From the NCBI GenBank assembly GCA_003996215.1, contig QJPP01000456.1, positions 248,001 to 312,000 on the forward strand: 64,000 nt of DNA, in the 5' to 3' direction. This DNA is from Jaltomata sinuosa. Its lineage: Eukaryota > Streptophyta > Magnoliopsida > Solanales > Solanaceae. The notes under the pieces are model-generated. The model ran no database searches. It was not told the DNA's origin and was given only the letters and a program-made list of their open reading frames with translations. The position numbers and the translations under genes were made by a program. Of the stretch, positions 10,658 through 23,310 are shown piece by piece; the stretch's first letter is position 1, and each line of letters opens with the position of its first letter.

Positions 10658-11128
10658 TTGACAAGGCTGATACAGAAGGATGTACCATTCGTGTGGCCCG
10701 AAAAGTGCGAGAAGAGCTTCCAAAGGCTCAAAACACTTCTGACCCTTGCTCCTATCTTGCCCTTTCCGGTTGAAGGTAAAGATTTTATTATTTACTGTGA
10801 TTCTTCACATTCTGGTTTGGGTGCTGTGTTGATGCAGGATAGGAATGTGATAGCCTATGCCTCCAGGCAGTTGAAGGTGCATGAAAGAAACTACCCGACT
10901 CACGACTTAGAGTTTGAAGCGGTGGTTTTTGCACTCAAGATTTGGAGACACTACCTTTATGGTGTCAAGTGTGAGGTGTTCACCGATCATCGCAGTCTGT
11001 AGCATGTGTTCACACAGAAGGACTTGAATTTGAGGCAGAGAAGGTGGATGGAACTGTTGAAGGACTATGATATGACTATTCAGTACCATCCAGGTAAGGC
11101 TAATGTGGTGGCAGACGTATTGAGCTGA
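10658..11128 (+). pseudogene. RNase H domain, chromovirus
   Basis: Gives FVWPEKCEKSFQRLK, then the RNase H start YCDSSHSGLGAVLMQ, YASRQLKVHERNYPTHDLE and TDHRSL, followed by LNLRQRRWMELLKDYD and YHPGKANVVAD. The first catalytic Asp and the Glu of the DLE motif are present. TAG at 11000-11002 and TGA near 11126 break the frame. In the family this domain degrades the RNA strand during replication. Confidence 0.8.
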
Positions 11129-11644
11129 AAGACAGTTAGCATGGGTAGTTTGGCTTGTTTGGGGGTGTCCAAACGACCACTAGCAAGGGAAGTTCAGGCA
11201 TTGGAATCCAAGTTCATGCACTTGGGTATTTCAAAATGAGGTGGGCTATTGGCCAGCTTTGAGGTCAAGGCCACTTTCATAGAGAAGATAAAGGCCAAGC
11301 AGTTCCAGGATCCAAAACTGAGTAAGCTCCGAGGTAAGATAATATTCAGGGAATCCAGGGACGTCACGCTAGACTCTGGTGGAGTACTAAATTTTGGAGA
11401 GAGGATTTGTGTTCCTCGGGTTGATGATGTATTTCAGAATATCTTGGAAGAAGCTCACAGTTCGTGGTACTCGATTCATCCAGGTGTGACCAAAATGTAC
11501 AAGAACTTGAGGCAGTGTTACTGGTGGATCGGGATTAAAAGGGACATAGTGGATTTTGTGTCCAAGTGTCAAAACTATCAGCTGGTAAAATATGAGCATC
11601 AGAGACCTGCAGGACTACTTTAGAGAATGCCAATTCCATAGTAG
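11129..11644 (+). pseudogene. Integrase N-terminal zinc-binding region
   Basis: The stretch 11249-11623 reads through the linker into the H..H..C..C region: two His in SSWYSIHPGV and its preceding residues, then YWWIGIKRDI and SKCQNYQLVK. The family motif is CxxC before QxxK. Here the second Cys is replaced by Tyr, so zinc binding would be lost. Stops precede and follow this block. Confidence 0.75.
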
Positions 11645-12262
11645 AAGTGGGAGAGGATAGCCATAGATTTTGTGGTGGGTCTTCCCAAGACGTTGGGGAA
11701 GTATGACTCAATTTGGGTCATTGTTGATAGGTTGACCAAGTTTGCATATTTCATTCTGGTCAGGATAGATTACAATTCACAGCAATTGGTTAAGATCTAC
11801 GTGAAGGAGATTGTGAGATTGCATGAGGTGCCATTGTCCATTATTTCAAATAGGGGTACACAGTTCACCTCTAAGTTTTGGGGTAAGTTGCATGAAGAGT
11901 TGGGTACACAACTCCCCTTTAGTATAGCCTTCCATCCTCAGACTGATGGCCAGTAGGAGAGAACGATCCAGGTATTGAAGGACATGCTGAGAGCATGTGT
12001 GATGGACTTCAGGGGTCATTGGGACCAGTTTATACCATTATACGAGTTCTCATACAACAATAGCTACCACTCCAGTATCGACATGGCACCATTCGAGGCA
12101 TTGTATGGGAGGGGTTATAGATCACCGGTTGTATGGTTTGAGGAAGGCGATGTAAAGCCTCTGGGCCTGGAATTGGTAAGGGAAGCGCAGGAAAAGGTAA
12201 GAGGCATTCAGACCAAATTGCTAGCTGCCCAAAACAGGCAGAAGGAATATGCGGATTGCTAA
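11645..12262 (+). pseudogene. Integrase catalytic core, chromovirus
   Basis: Begins WERIAIDFVVGLPKT, giving the first acidic residue. The second catalytic position is Asn in SIISNRGTQFTSKFW, where the family has Asp (D to N). A TAG (11957) falls between HPQTDGQ and ERTIQVL, just before the expected catalytic Glu. Downstream is YNNSYHSSIDMAPFEALYGR, the usual end of the core. With one catalytic residue lost and a stop, this integrase cannot act. Confidence 0.8.
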
Positions 12263-12690
12263 GTCCAGGACATGGAATTTCAGGTTGGTGAACAAGTATT
12301 GTTGAAGGTGTCACCAATAAAGGGAGTTATGCGGTTCGGTAAGAAGGGAAAGCTCAGTCCTCGGTTCATCAGTCCGTTTGATGTTCTTGAGATTGTGGGG
12401 CCTGTGGCTTACAAGTTGGCACTGCCACCTAGTTTATCGGGTGTCCATATGGTATTCCATGTATCCATGCTTAAGTGATACGATGGGATGAGGACTACAT
12501 CATCAAGTGGAATGAGATGCTTTTCGATAAGGATCTTCGTTATAAAAAGGAACCAGTTTTGATTCTTGCTTGGGATGTCCGAAAATTGAGGACAAAGGTA
12601 ATTAACATGGTAAAGGTTCAGTGGAAGCATCTTCCGATTGAGGAAGCCACTTGGGAACCCGATAAGGACATGCGGGACAAGTAATCTCAC
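12263..12690 (+). pseudogene. Integrase C-terminus and chromodomain
   Basis: MEFQVGEQVLLKVSP, KGKLSPRFISPFDVLE and GPVAYKLALPP form the GPY/F-type C-terminal module. After a stop at 12476 a second frame gives VKVQWKHLPIEEATWEPDKD, a chromodomain core with its W, E and W residues. In chromoviruses this domain directs insertion towards marked heterochromatin. Its presence is the main reason for the chromovirus call. Confidence 0.8.
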
Positions 12691-12783
12691 TTATTTGAGG
12701 AGTCAGGTACTACACTTTCCTTTATTTATTTTTGTAATTTTTGGCTTGATGATTCGGGGATGAACGATGGGTAAATTGGTATC

Positions 12784-13695
12784 TGTTATAACAACTGGGT
12801 CCATCATTATGGGTAATCCATTCGTGCCAAGTTTTAGGGTTAGAAAACTCCGAATTTGGGAGTTTGAAATTCTGGGCTAGGCTCGCCTCGGCCGAATTTG
12901 GAGCGAGGTATAGTCTAGGGAAATCCAAGAAAGGATTGGGTGAGATGTCTTGATTTGAGTTAGTTTTCCATGTATCCAAGATATAAAGGAGTCTGGGTGA
13001 CTTTTTGGAATCGAATTTGGGTAAGTAAAACTCTCAGAATCGAGGTTGACGTGAAGGGGTTATTTTGGATCGTCGAGGGAAGCAAGTGTGTTGTAAAATG
13101 GACCAATTTTGGAGAATTTCTTACATTTTTTTTGTGACGAGAGCCACGGCTCCGCTATAGCAACCTCCGCTATAGCTGAAGAAAATCTTGCAATAGCGGA
13201 AGTCAAGGCAGTCAACCTCTGCCATAGCGGTTGACTCTGCTACGACGGTACCGCTATAGCAGAAGCTGACAGCTATAGCGGAGCACGATGGGACTTAATG
13301 CAGAAACTTTTCCAAAATAGTTCAGTTTTTTGCAAGTCATTTGGGAAAAGAACTAGGGCGATTTCAGGCGTTTCTCCCTCATTCTTCACCGCTTTTCTTC
13401 CCAAAGGTAAGGCTTTTACTCCCCGAACTCCGTATTACATTTCCTATGCAATAGAATTGATAGGGGTGGACTTGGGGAGCGGATTGGAATGACTTAGGGA
13501 TGATAGAATCAGGGAAAAAAGAGGGATTCTAGGGGTGGAAGTTCCTAGGTATTGTTAAATTTACTGTTTTATGATCATGTGACCTTAATTTCTTAATTTT
13601 ATTCATAAAAAATGGTAGAACTAGGTAAATTAACGGTGGGAAACCCCGGGAAGAGGGTGGAATGATCATGGGTGGCCTGGGGTTTAGGATTTTTT
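12784..13695 (+). repeat. Truncated 3' LTR of the chromovirus
   Basis: Starts TGTTATAACAACTGGGTCC after GGGATGAACGATGGGTAAAT, the internal 3' edge that also precedes the LARD LTRs. It follows the 5' LTR closely until GGTGGCCTGGGGTTTAGGAT, then similarity stops at about 13695. About 1.3 kb of LTR is missing, including the minisatellite and the end. Confidence 0.8.
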
Positions 13696-14254
13696 GTAAT
13701 TGTGAATTTATTAGGATTTATTGAAATTGTGAATTTGTTAGGGTTTGTGGGGTGAGACAGATTGGGAATTTTGAAGGTATCTCTAATGCAAAATTCTGAG
13801 AATAACATTAAGTAGGTTACCTCACATTGCTTGTGCTTTTGTGGTTGTCCCGAATTCTTCCGTCTATTATTTGGTTGTTGTCTCATCTGTCCATCTGAGA
13901 TAAATTCAAATTTTCTTTCACATTTAGGAGCTAATTAGCTGCACATTTGTTGCCTCATCTGCCCACTTGTAAGCTTGAGAGATCATTAACTGGTTAAGAA
14001 ACTTTTTTTAAAAAACGTTTTCAAGAAAAAAGTTTGAGGAAAACAAAAATAGCACCATCCAACAACTTAGGAATTGGTAAACATAGATAAGTTGCAAATT
14101 AAGATTGGGTCAAATGGTGAATTGTTTCAACCCGAGTAAAATAAACATCCAACTCATCTTTAATTTTTTTGATAAGTTATTGAATCTTCTATATCTCATT
14201 TGGAGTATCAAACATTATATTAGACGAGAAGGAACAACTAACCAACTGATATCA
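13696..14254. other. Unassigned segment between chromovirus and LARD array
   Basis: No coding frame or known repeat. A short CACTTGTAAGCTTG(A/T)GAGATCA string at about 13966 recurs at about 29351, on the other side of the LARD array, so the two flanks may be parts of one older repeat. The last five bases (TATCA) are a candidate target duplication. Confidence 0.35.
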
Positions 14255-14809
14255 TGTCACGACCCAACTATCGGGCCGTGTGGGCACCTACTCTAATCCA
14301 CCTACATAGGAGAACCCTTACCACCCGAACCAACAGGTAATGCGAAAAAAGAAATAAATCATGAAATAAAACCCTCTTTAATACATAGAACTTCCTTTAA
14401 AAAAATTTTAGAAAATAAATGACTTAAAGAACTTGCGGAAATTTTTTTTACATTATGAGACAGCCCTCCCTAGAACCTAGTCTAACCCGGTACAAGAGCT
14501 ACTACAAGGTGATACAAAAATAAAGAAGACTCAACTTCCACCATAGAAGCAAAAGTAGGAGTTGTTGGAAGATCACCACAATCCTGAACCTGTGAAACAT
14601 CACCAACCCTGCAACCAGACTATACCCAAAAAGGTATAACAAGAGTAGAATCAGTACAAACACACGTACTGGTAGGCATCATCAGTCGACCCGAATCCAC
14701 TCCTACCATTATATAAGAAATCAAGGTAAATACATAAGTCAAGTACTTCCACCCGTCAACATCCACCATTATCGAAACCCACTTTGGGATTAACTTTCCT
14801 ATCCCTTAG

Positions 14810-14990
14810 ACTTCCCAAGTCACCTTGTCACCTAGACTTCCCAAGTCACCTTGACACATAGACTTCCCAAGTCACATTAACCCTTAGACTTCCCAAGTCA
14901 CATTTATCACCTAGACCTCTCAAGTCACACTTACCATTAGACTTCCCAAGTCACATTTATCACCTAGACTTCCCAAGTCACACTTACCAT
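14810..14990. repeat. Short CTTCCCAAGTCAC repeats in the LARD LTR
   Basis: About eight degenerate units of 24-27 bp, each TAGACTTCCCAAGTCAC plus a short ATTTATCACC-type spacer. The same array is in the other two LTRs (20637-20820 and 26466-26650). Confidence 0.8.
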
Positions 14991-15721
14991 TGCCAACATC
15001 TATGCCCATACCCGGACTACCATTTTCTTACCCAAATCAACCGCTATGACTCAACAACCCGGAGAAAACCCCACTACTTGGTGAAGTAGACCACACCCGT
15101 CATACCATCACCTACTAGTACAAAACTGCCCCTAATGACCCCCAGGGCCATACTCAACAAGTAACAACAACCAACATCATAACCAGATGATAAGTCTCAT
15201 CCTTAGCTTATCAACCACACGTAATAAGTCTAACCGACCTAAACAATTCTTAGTCACAACAACATATAACCATTTTACATAACCCGGACCAAATAAAGAT
15301 CCCTAGGACATCATCTACCCCAATAATATGCGACCCCGGTTCACAGGAGAACCACCTTGTCACTCAAGCACACTAACCCGACCCTTCAAGGACCAACTTT
15401 GCACCAAATAATAATAAATCCTGGCCCTCTCAGGAACCCAACATGCAAGGAACAATTAGTACACCCGCACTGAGTAAAGCAGTACAACATATAGTAAACT
15501 TGACATTTACCCTTTTTATATAGCTCGGACCCACCCTAGGATCCCCTCTAAACAACACCTAAGTATTAACATGCAATCTGGTCTACACCAAGACCAAACT
15601 CACGAATTAATACAATGATAACCCGGCCTCACAAGGACCATATGCACAATCAGAATTCATAAACACAATCCGGTCCACTCAGGGAACCATTATTAAAAAT
15701 GCAGCAATACAATAAAGTAAA

Positions 15722-15990
15722 CCCGAACCAAGCATGGTACCCGAGCCAACCAAATAGTAACCTGTACCAGGCATGGTACCCGAGCCAACCAAGTAGTAAC
15801 CTGTACCAGGCGTGGTACCCGAGCCAACCAAATAGTAACCTATACCAGGCGTGGTACCCGACCCAACCAAGTAGTAACCTGTACCAGGCGTGGTACCCGA
15901 GCTAATAAAATAGTAATCTGTACCAGGCATGGTACCCGAGCCAACCAAATAGTAACTTGTACCAGGTGTGGTACCCGATCCAACCGAATG
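15722..15990 (-). repeat. 39-bp minisatellite, LTR A, about seven units
   Basis: Plus-strand unit GGTACCCGAGCCAACCAA then RTAGTAACCTGTACCAGGC. The length is divisible by three, so all frames stay open and give repetitive spurious ORFs. Confidence 0.9.
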
Positions 15991-17480
15991 TCATAAAAAA
16001 ATCCAACAGTCAACAACAATGAACAACAACACACTTGTAAACCAACAAGCAACAACAACTAGTTCATTTCACAAGACTGACAACCAGACCATTAGACATT
16101 CATAAATTATTCCATATATACAACACCAAGAGATAATACATGTACACCTATCACATATTAAGGACCCATAACCATCACCTAAGTGTTCAACTTGTCATCC
16201 CGATCTATACTATGACCAATCCCACACTTAAGTTCAACTACCCGGCCTCTCACAGGCCAAAATGCAATTGTCCCAGTTTCAATTATTAACCCAGTCCACT
16301 CATGGGACCATCAACAAATATGACCAATAATGTAGGATTAGACCCGCCTAAAGACTAATACCCGGCTCATCATATTAAACATGTATAATTATTTTCATCT
16401 AACCGGACTCCTCCCTTGAAAAGTAAGTGTGTTCTAGGGATTTCACCCCTGACAATACGGACTCTGGACCTTGCCTGTTTGTCTTATTTACCTTTTTTAA
16501 ATATTACCGAGAACCCACTACAACTTAGCAATTCCCTCATCCTACGAACATTACCGGTTCCTCAAACTTACCCAACCTTTTAATTTCCTGGAGTCTAGCA
16601 TCCCACAAAATCTAACAAGTAAAAGAATTACACCCGAATGAACATGTCACCCCGACCCTATCATTCCCTATTCAATCAATATCCAAACCAATACAATAAT
16701 CCTCCAGACTCCGTGCCCAAAGGCCTATAACATGAATTCTCCCGTCAATCTACACAATAGAATGAAATGAAAATAGGTCAAAGTCTACTCAATGAAAAAC
16801 CTAGCCTACCTGGATGCTGAGCAGTTGTTCCATGCCCTTTATGGCTCCGTGAAGGCTTTCCCTATCGATTCTAGAGGCCTGAATCCATGGTTTTTCCTCC
16901 CTTTACCCGGAATCCCTCCTCCCCATGGCTCCCAAGCTTTGGAGCAGCCTAGGAGGGTTTTTAGAGCAACCCTCGTCTATTTTTGACTAAAGAAGGGAGA
17001 ATGAGATTATAAAACCCATTTATGGGCTTTCTGGTTCCGTCATTCCGCTATAGCGGATGGCCAACCGCTACGGCGGTTCTGATATAGCGACCTAAATCCC
17101 GCTACAGCGGACCAAATTTTTCAGCACAAACAGTCTTTAGTAAAACAGTCATAACTCTTTATTCGGGAAGTGGATTGACAAACAGTTGGTGGCATTGGAA
17201 AGAAGACTCAGAGATCTTTAATTTGGTGGGTATTGAAACCCCTAATTCTTTATATTCTAGGAGGAATGCTCGTTTAAAGTTGACCCTAGTTTAAACTTAG
17301 CCCGAAACTAAATCGGTAAGGAAGCTTTCAACTTAACTTTCTGCTAGGAGTATTGTAAAACCTTAGTACATACCAAATGTACTCTCATACTAAAGAATTA
17401 CTCCTAACTCTTATTATGAATGTAGGGGCACCTGTATTGATCATAGATATTTTCAGTAACGACAGAACAGGTCGTTACAA

Positions 17481-20087
17481 CAGATACAAATTTACCCATC
17501 GTTCGTCCCTGAACGATCTCTAAGGTAGAAGAAAAAGAATGAACCAACCCTTTAAACCTTAACACTCTAACATGAAAGTGTAGAAATAGCCTTACACAAA
17601 CCACAAAACTCTCAAATCCCCTGGGTGCACCCAAGCTCAACCGAAATTTAATTCGATTCTGCTTTGCCAAGGTATTTCTTCCTTCGAGCTGTACGAGATC
17701 AGTTAATTTACTCCTCCTCGAGTGCTCGAGAAATCCAGGGCCTCGTTGAAATACCAGAGTGAAAGAATTTTAAACATAATGGACCAAAACTTAATTTCCC
17801 CGCTTTGAGGAACCAAAACTCGCTATGACGACCCAATCCGCTTTAGCCGTCAGCACTCTGCTATAGCAGTAATTTCTCCACTATAGCGGAGGTTGCAATA
17901 GCGATGTGTCAACTTCCATATCGGTTGACATGGGACATAATGTCATAAAGTTCCCCAAAAGTGGCCATTTTACAACACACTTAATTTCCTGACGTTCCAG
18001 AACAACCCCTTTACGTCAACTCACATGCCAAGAGTTCTATTTAGCCAAATTTGATTCCGAAAAGTCTCCCAGATTCCTTAAGGCCTTGGCTAATAGAAAA
18101 ACTAGCTCGACCCAAGATATAACACCCAATACACACTGGATTTCCCTAGACCTTACCTTGCTCAGAATTCATCTGAGACTAGCCTAGCTCGAGATTTCTA
18201 ACTCCTCAACCGAAAGTTTTCTAACCCGAACTCCATCCCGAAAGCTTCTTTCGGGTAATAAGCCCCTCACATATCATAGTATCATCTTACCCTTTCAACA
18301 CTATGCCTCGAGAAACCACGTATCTCTAACCCACGCAACAATAAAAATTTCATTGGAACTCATCCTAGCTTGAGGTTTTCATCAACTCTCGTCTTAGGGG
18401 AATTTCTACCTGGGAACTTACACCCTAACTAATACTATGGCGAGCACATCCTCACCACTCAATGAGCAATAATACCCGTATTATCATAACCGACCAGAGG
18501 GATAACAATGTTCAAGACTCCATTAAATAACCCCACTCCCTGAACTGACCCTACCACTGTGGATCATCCGTAATAAACTAGCCAAATCACCATCTTGAAA
18601 TAATCCTATGAGCAATGTCCAACACTACTGAGTCAATTATGGGTCATTTTGCCAAATTCTACATTGGTGACTATTCCCACTAGTGGTAAATCAAAATCTC
18701 ACCAATACCCCGGGTTATCGTATCTACCCTTTCCTCTTATTGCGCATGGATGCTAAATAATTCCTACAATAGCTCGCAGCTCAAATAACGATTTAAAATG
18801 ACCCGGGAATGAAAGACAGAACAGGGGAAAAATAGGACAGGGATTATGCCCTGCCCATCCCGCTATAGCGACTTGCACATTACCATGGCAACCCCCAAAA
18901 GTAGTAGCCCAGAAAATTTACCATTTTCTGAAAAATTCTCTCATTCCCCTTCCCTGTTAACATTGTTTAATCCCGTTAATACCACCATGGTCTTAAACAA
19001 TCCTCAAGACCATTCTTGGCACTACACAGATTGAAACTTAACATCAATTATCACAATCAACAAGAGGATTACACAAGCAATTATTCTTAACAATACACTT
19101 CCGCTATCAAGCACGAACAACCCCCTAGTTCCCTTGGTTCCCAACCAATTCCCGACTGTCCTGAAATCAGAGTTTCTCTACAGTCCACAATCCCTTTTTG
19201 TTCTCTTATCATCTATATAAATGGTAAGCCTACACCCAAATGTAATGCAAACAATTCCAATTAAGGCATATCACAATTTATCATTTAAAACAATCATAAT
19301 TTTCAATGCATGGAAATAAATTTTCCATAAGTTACAATCATGAGTTACCACAAAATTTTCCTTACTACAGTTCCTGCCATTAAGCAATGATATCCCTTTT
19401 CCCCCATGGTTCCTAACCAATCCCGACTGTCCTGAAACTGGAGTTTCCCTACAGTCGTAAGCCTTTTTCCCTTATCATTTTTACCAATGGCAAGCCCATT
19501 TCTGAAATGTAACACCATTTTACTGACCAATTTAAGTACACATAAAAAGTAATTACCAACCAAAGCACACCAATTCAAGTTATGACTCCTCCCTAACCAA
19601 AATATTCAAAGCAAATCAAACAATTTCACACCACACATTTGCAGTTATTCAAACAACATCGATACACATAAGCACAATCTCAAGTCTCAAGCTTAAACAC
19701 TCAATCAAATTAGTTTCATTACCTTTTATTCGCCTCATAGATGACCGTTAACCGATCCATCCATACCTTTACATAGCCTCCCCGACTAGATACCAATTGG
19801 AACCTTCCTGGTTCCAATTTCTCTTGCTTGTGTCATCTCAATAAGAGTCAAACAACATCCTTTTTCCTTGTCGAGATACCAATTGGAATTGAGAGATACC
19901 AATTAGACTCAACCAATCCAAGCAAGTGACAAACCATACGAAATTAATGAAAGAGGAGAGATGTTTCCTAGAATATTTCTTAGCTTCCTAAAGATCAGGT
20001 GTGGACGTCAACACACCAATCCGCAGGACTCTATTCGACATTTTGCTCTTATACTGGGAGACCGGTAACCTGGGGTCTGATACCATT
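17481..20087 (-). mobile_element. LARD internal domain A, non-coding
   Basis: Between LTR A and the primer site at 20074-20085. No frame over about 90 codons, and the frames present match no retrotransposon domain. Contains degenerate CTATAG palindromes (17818-17932), the AATTGGTATCTC leader doublet, and an LTR-proximal edge GATGGGTAAATTTGTATCTG like that of the chromovirus. Shared with internal domain B almost base for base. Confidence 0.8.
20074..20085 (-). other. LARD primer binding site A
   Basis: Minus strand TGGTATCAGACC two bases from the LTR end, an initiator-Met type site with one change from TGGTATCAGAGC. Confidence 0.8.
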
Positions 20088-23000
20088 TGTCACGACCCAA
20101 CTACCGGGCCGTGCGGGCACTTACTCTAATCCACCTAGATAAGAGAACCCTTACCACTTGAACCAACATGTAATGCAGAAAAAGAAATAAATCATGAAAT
20201 AAAACCCTTTTTAATACATGGAACTTCCTTTACAAAATTTTAGAAAATAAATGACTTAAAGAACTTATGGAAAAATATTTAAAATATGAGACAGCCCTTC
20301 TTAGAACCTAGTCTAAGCCGGTACAAGAGCTACTACAAGGTGATACAAAAATGAAGACGACTCAACTTCCACCATAGAAGAAAAAGTAGGACTTGTTGGA
20401 AGATCACCGCAATCCTGAACCTGTGAAACATCACCAACCCTTCAATCAGACTATATCCAAAAAGGTATAGAAAGAGTAGAATCAGTAAAAACACACGTAC
20501 TGGTAGGCATCATCGGCCGACTCGAATCCACTCCTACCATCATATCAGAAATCAATGTAAATACATAAGTCAAGTACTTCCACCCGTCAACATCCACCAT
20601 TATCGAAACCACTTCGGGACTAACCTTCCTATCTCTTAGACTTCCCAAGTCACCTTGTCACCTAGACTTCCCAAGTCACCTTGACACCTAGACTTCCCAA
20701 GTCACATTAACCCTTAGACTTCCTAAGTCACATTTATCACCTAAACCTCTCAAGTCACACTTACCATTAGACTTCCCAAGTAACATTTATCACCTAGACT
20801 TCCCAAGTCACACTTACCATTGACAACATCTATGCCCATACCCGGACTACTATTTTCTTACCCAAGTCAACCGCTATGACTCAACAACCCAGAGTAAACC
20901 CCACTACTTGGTGACGTAGACCACACCCGTCATACCATCACCTACTAGTAAAAAACTGCCCCTAATGACCCCCAGGGCCATACTCAACAAGTAACAACAA
21001 CCAACATCATAACCAGACGATAAGTCTCATTCTTAGCTTATCATCTGCACATAATAACTCTAACCGACGTAGGCAATTCTTAGTGACAACAACATATAAC
21101 CTTTTTACATAACCCAGACCAAATAAGGATCCCTAGGCCATCATCTACGCCAATAATATGCGTCCCTGGTTCACAGAAGAACCACCTTGTCACTCAAGCA
21201 CACTAACCTAGCCCTTCAAGGACCAACAATGCACCAAATAATAATGAATACCGGCCCTCTCAGGAACCCAATGTGCAAGGAACAAATAGTACACCCACAC
21301 TGAGTAAAGCAGTACAACATATAGTAAACTTGACATTTACCCTTTTTATATAGCCCGAACCCACCCTAGGACCCCCTCTAAACAACACCTAAGTGTTAAC
21401 ATGCAACCCAGTCTACATCAAGACCAAACTCACGAATCAATATAATGATAATCCGGCCTATCAAGAACCATATGCATAATCAGAATTTATAAACACAATC
21501 CGGTCCACTCAGGGAACCATTATTAAAAATGCAGCAATACAATAAAGTAAACCCGTACCAAGCGTGGTACCCGAGCCAACCAAATAGTAACCTGTACCAG
21601 GCGTGGTACCTGAGCCAACCAAGTAGTAACCTGTACCAGGCATGGTACCTGTGCCAACCAAATAGTAACCTATTCTAGGCGTGGTACCCAAGCCAACCAA
21701 GTAGTAACTTGTACCAGGCGTGGTACCCGAGCCAACCAAATAGTAACCTATACCAGGCGTGGTACCCGAGCCAACCAAATAGTAACTTGTACCAGGCGTG
21801 GTACCCGAGCCAACCGAATGTCACAAAAAAATCCAACTGTCAACAACAATGAACAACAACACACTTGTAAACCAACAAGCAACAACAACTAGTTCATTTC
21901 ACAAGACTGACAACCAGACCATTAGACATTCATAAATTATTCCTTATATACAACACCAAGAGATAATACATGTACACCTATCACATATTAAGGACCCATA
22001 ACCATCACCTAAGTGTTCAACTTGTCATCCCGATCTATACTATGACCAATCCCACACTTAAGTTCAACTACCCGGCCTCTCTCAGGCCAAAATGCAATTG
22101 TCCCAGTTTCAAATATTAACCCAGTCCACTCATGGGACCATCAACAAATATGACCAATAATGTAGGATTAGACCCGCCTAAAGACTAATACCCGGCTCAT
22201 TATATTAAACACGTATAATCCTTTTTATCTAATCCATACTCCTCCCCTGAAAAGTAAGTGTGTTCTAGGGATTTCACCCCTGACAATACGGACTCCGGAC
22301 CTTACCTGTTTGTCTTATTTACGTTTTTTAAATATTACCGAGAACCCACTACAACTTAGCAATTCCCTCATCCTACGAACATTACCGGTTCCCCAAACTT
22401 ACCCAACCTTTTAATTTCCTGGAGTCTAGGATCCCACACAATCTAACAAGTAAAAGAATTACACCCGAATGAACATGTCACCCCGACCCTATCATTCCCT
22501 ATTCAATCAATAGCCAAACCAATACAATAATCATCCAGACTCCGTGCCCAAAGGCCTATAACATGAATTCTCCCGTTAATCTACACAATAGTATGAAATG
22601 AAAATAAGTCAAAGTCTATTCAATGAAAAACCTAGCCTACCTGGATGCTGAGCAGCTGTTCCATGCTCTTTCTGGCTCCGTGAAGGCTTTCCCTATCGAT
22701 TCTAGAGGCCTGAATCCATGGTTTTGCCTCCCTTTACCCGGAATCCCTCTTCCCCATGGCTCCCAAGCTTTGGAGCAGCCTAGGAGGGTTTTTAGAGCAA
22801 CCCTCGTCTATTTTTGACTAAAGAAGGGAGAATGAAATTATAAAACCTGTTTATGCGCTTTCTGGTTCCGTCATTCCGCTATAGCGGATGGCCAACCGCT
22901 ACGGCGGTTCTGATATAGCGACCTAAATCCCGCTACAACGGACCAAATTTTTCAGCACAAACAGTCTTCAGTAAAACAGTCATAACTCTTAATTCGGGAA

Positions 23001-23310
23001 GTGGATTGACAAACAGTTGGTGTCATTGGAAAGAGGACTCAGAGATATTTAATTTGGTGGGTATTGGGACCCCTAACTCTTTATATTCTAGGAGGAATGC
23101 TTGTTTGAAGTTGACCCTCGTTTAAACTTAGCCCGAAACTAAATCGGTAAGGAAGCTTTCAACTTAACTTTGTGCTAGGAGTATTGTAGGACATTAGTAT
23201 ATACCAAATGTACTCTCATACTAAAGAATTACTCCTAACTCTTATTATGAATTTAGGGGCACCTGTCTTGATCATAGATATTTTCAGTAACGACAGAACA
23301 GGTCGTTACA
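20088..23310 (-). repeat. LARD LTR B (middle LTR, mosaic)
   Basis: Same boundaries as LTR A. Diagnostic bases from 20088 to about 21850 mostly match LTR C against A (for example CTAGATAAG, ATGCAGAAAAAG, GGTATAGAAAG). From about 22260 to 23310 they match A against C (for example ATTACCGAGAAC, GATGCTGAGCAG, GACAGAACAGG). The zone between is mixed. About seven 39-bp minisatellite units at 21553-21812. Confidence 0.85.
21553..21812 (-). repeat. 39-bp minisatellite, LTR B, about seven units
   Basis: Same unit as in LTR A with different unit variants, including a ACCTATTCTAGGCGTGGTAC copy near 21668. Confidence 0.9.

Larger units (their letters stand above)
14255..17480 (-). repeat. LARD LTR A (3' LTR)
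   Basis: Minus strand starts TGTAACGACCTGTTCTGTCG and ends GGGTCGTGACA. Contains a run of about seven 39-bp minisatellite units, short CTTCCCAAGTCAC repeats (14810-14990), the module at 17140-17270 shared with other LTR families, and a CCGCTATAGCGG palindrome near 17046. Two extra bases (to 17482) could belong to the LTR, since internal edges read TGTTGTAACG. Confidence 0.85.

Noticed and set aside
15722..15990. Regular 39-bp repeats that resemble a CRISPR array
   Set aside because: Units are head-to-tail without unique spacers, lie in a plant LTR, and no cas-like gene is present.
15679..16058. Repetitive frames such as GTTPGTGYYLVGS on both strands in the LARD LTR
   Set aside because: The 39-bp minisatellite is a multiple of three, so every frame stays open. 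The same holds at 21509-21778, 27311-27511 and 7697-7996.
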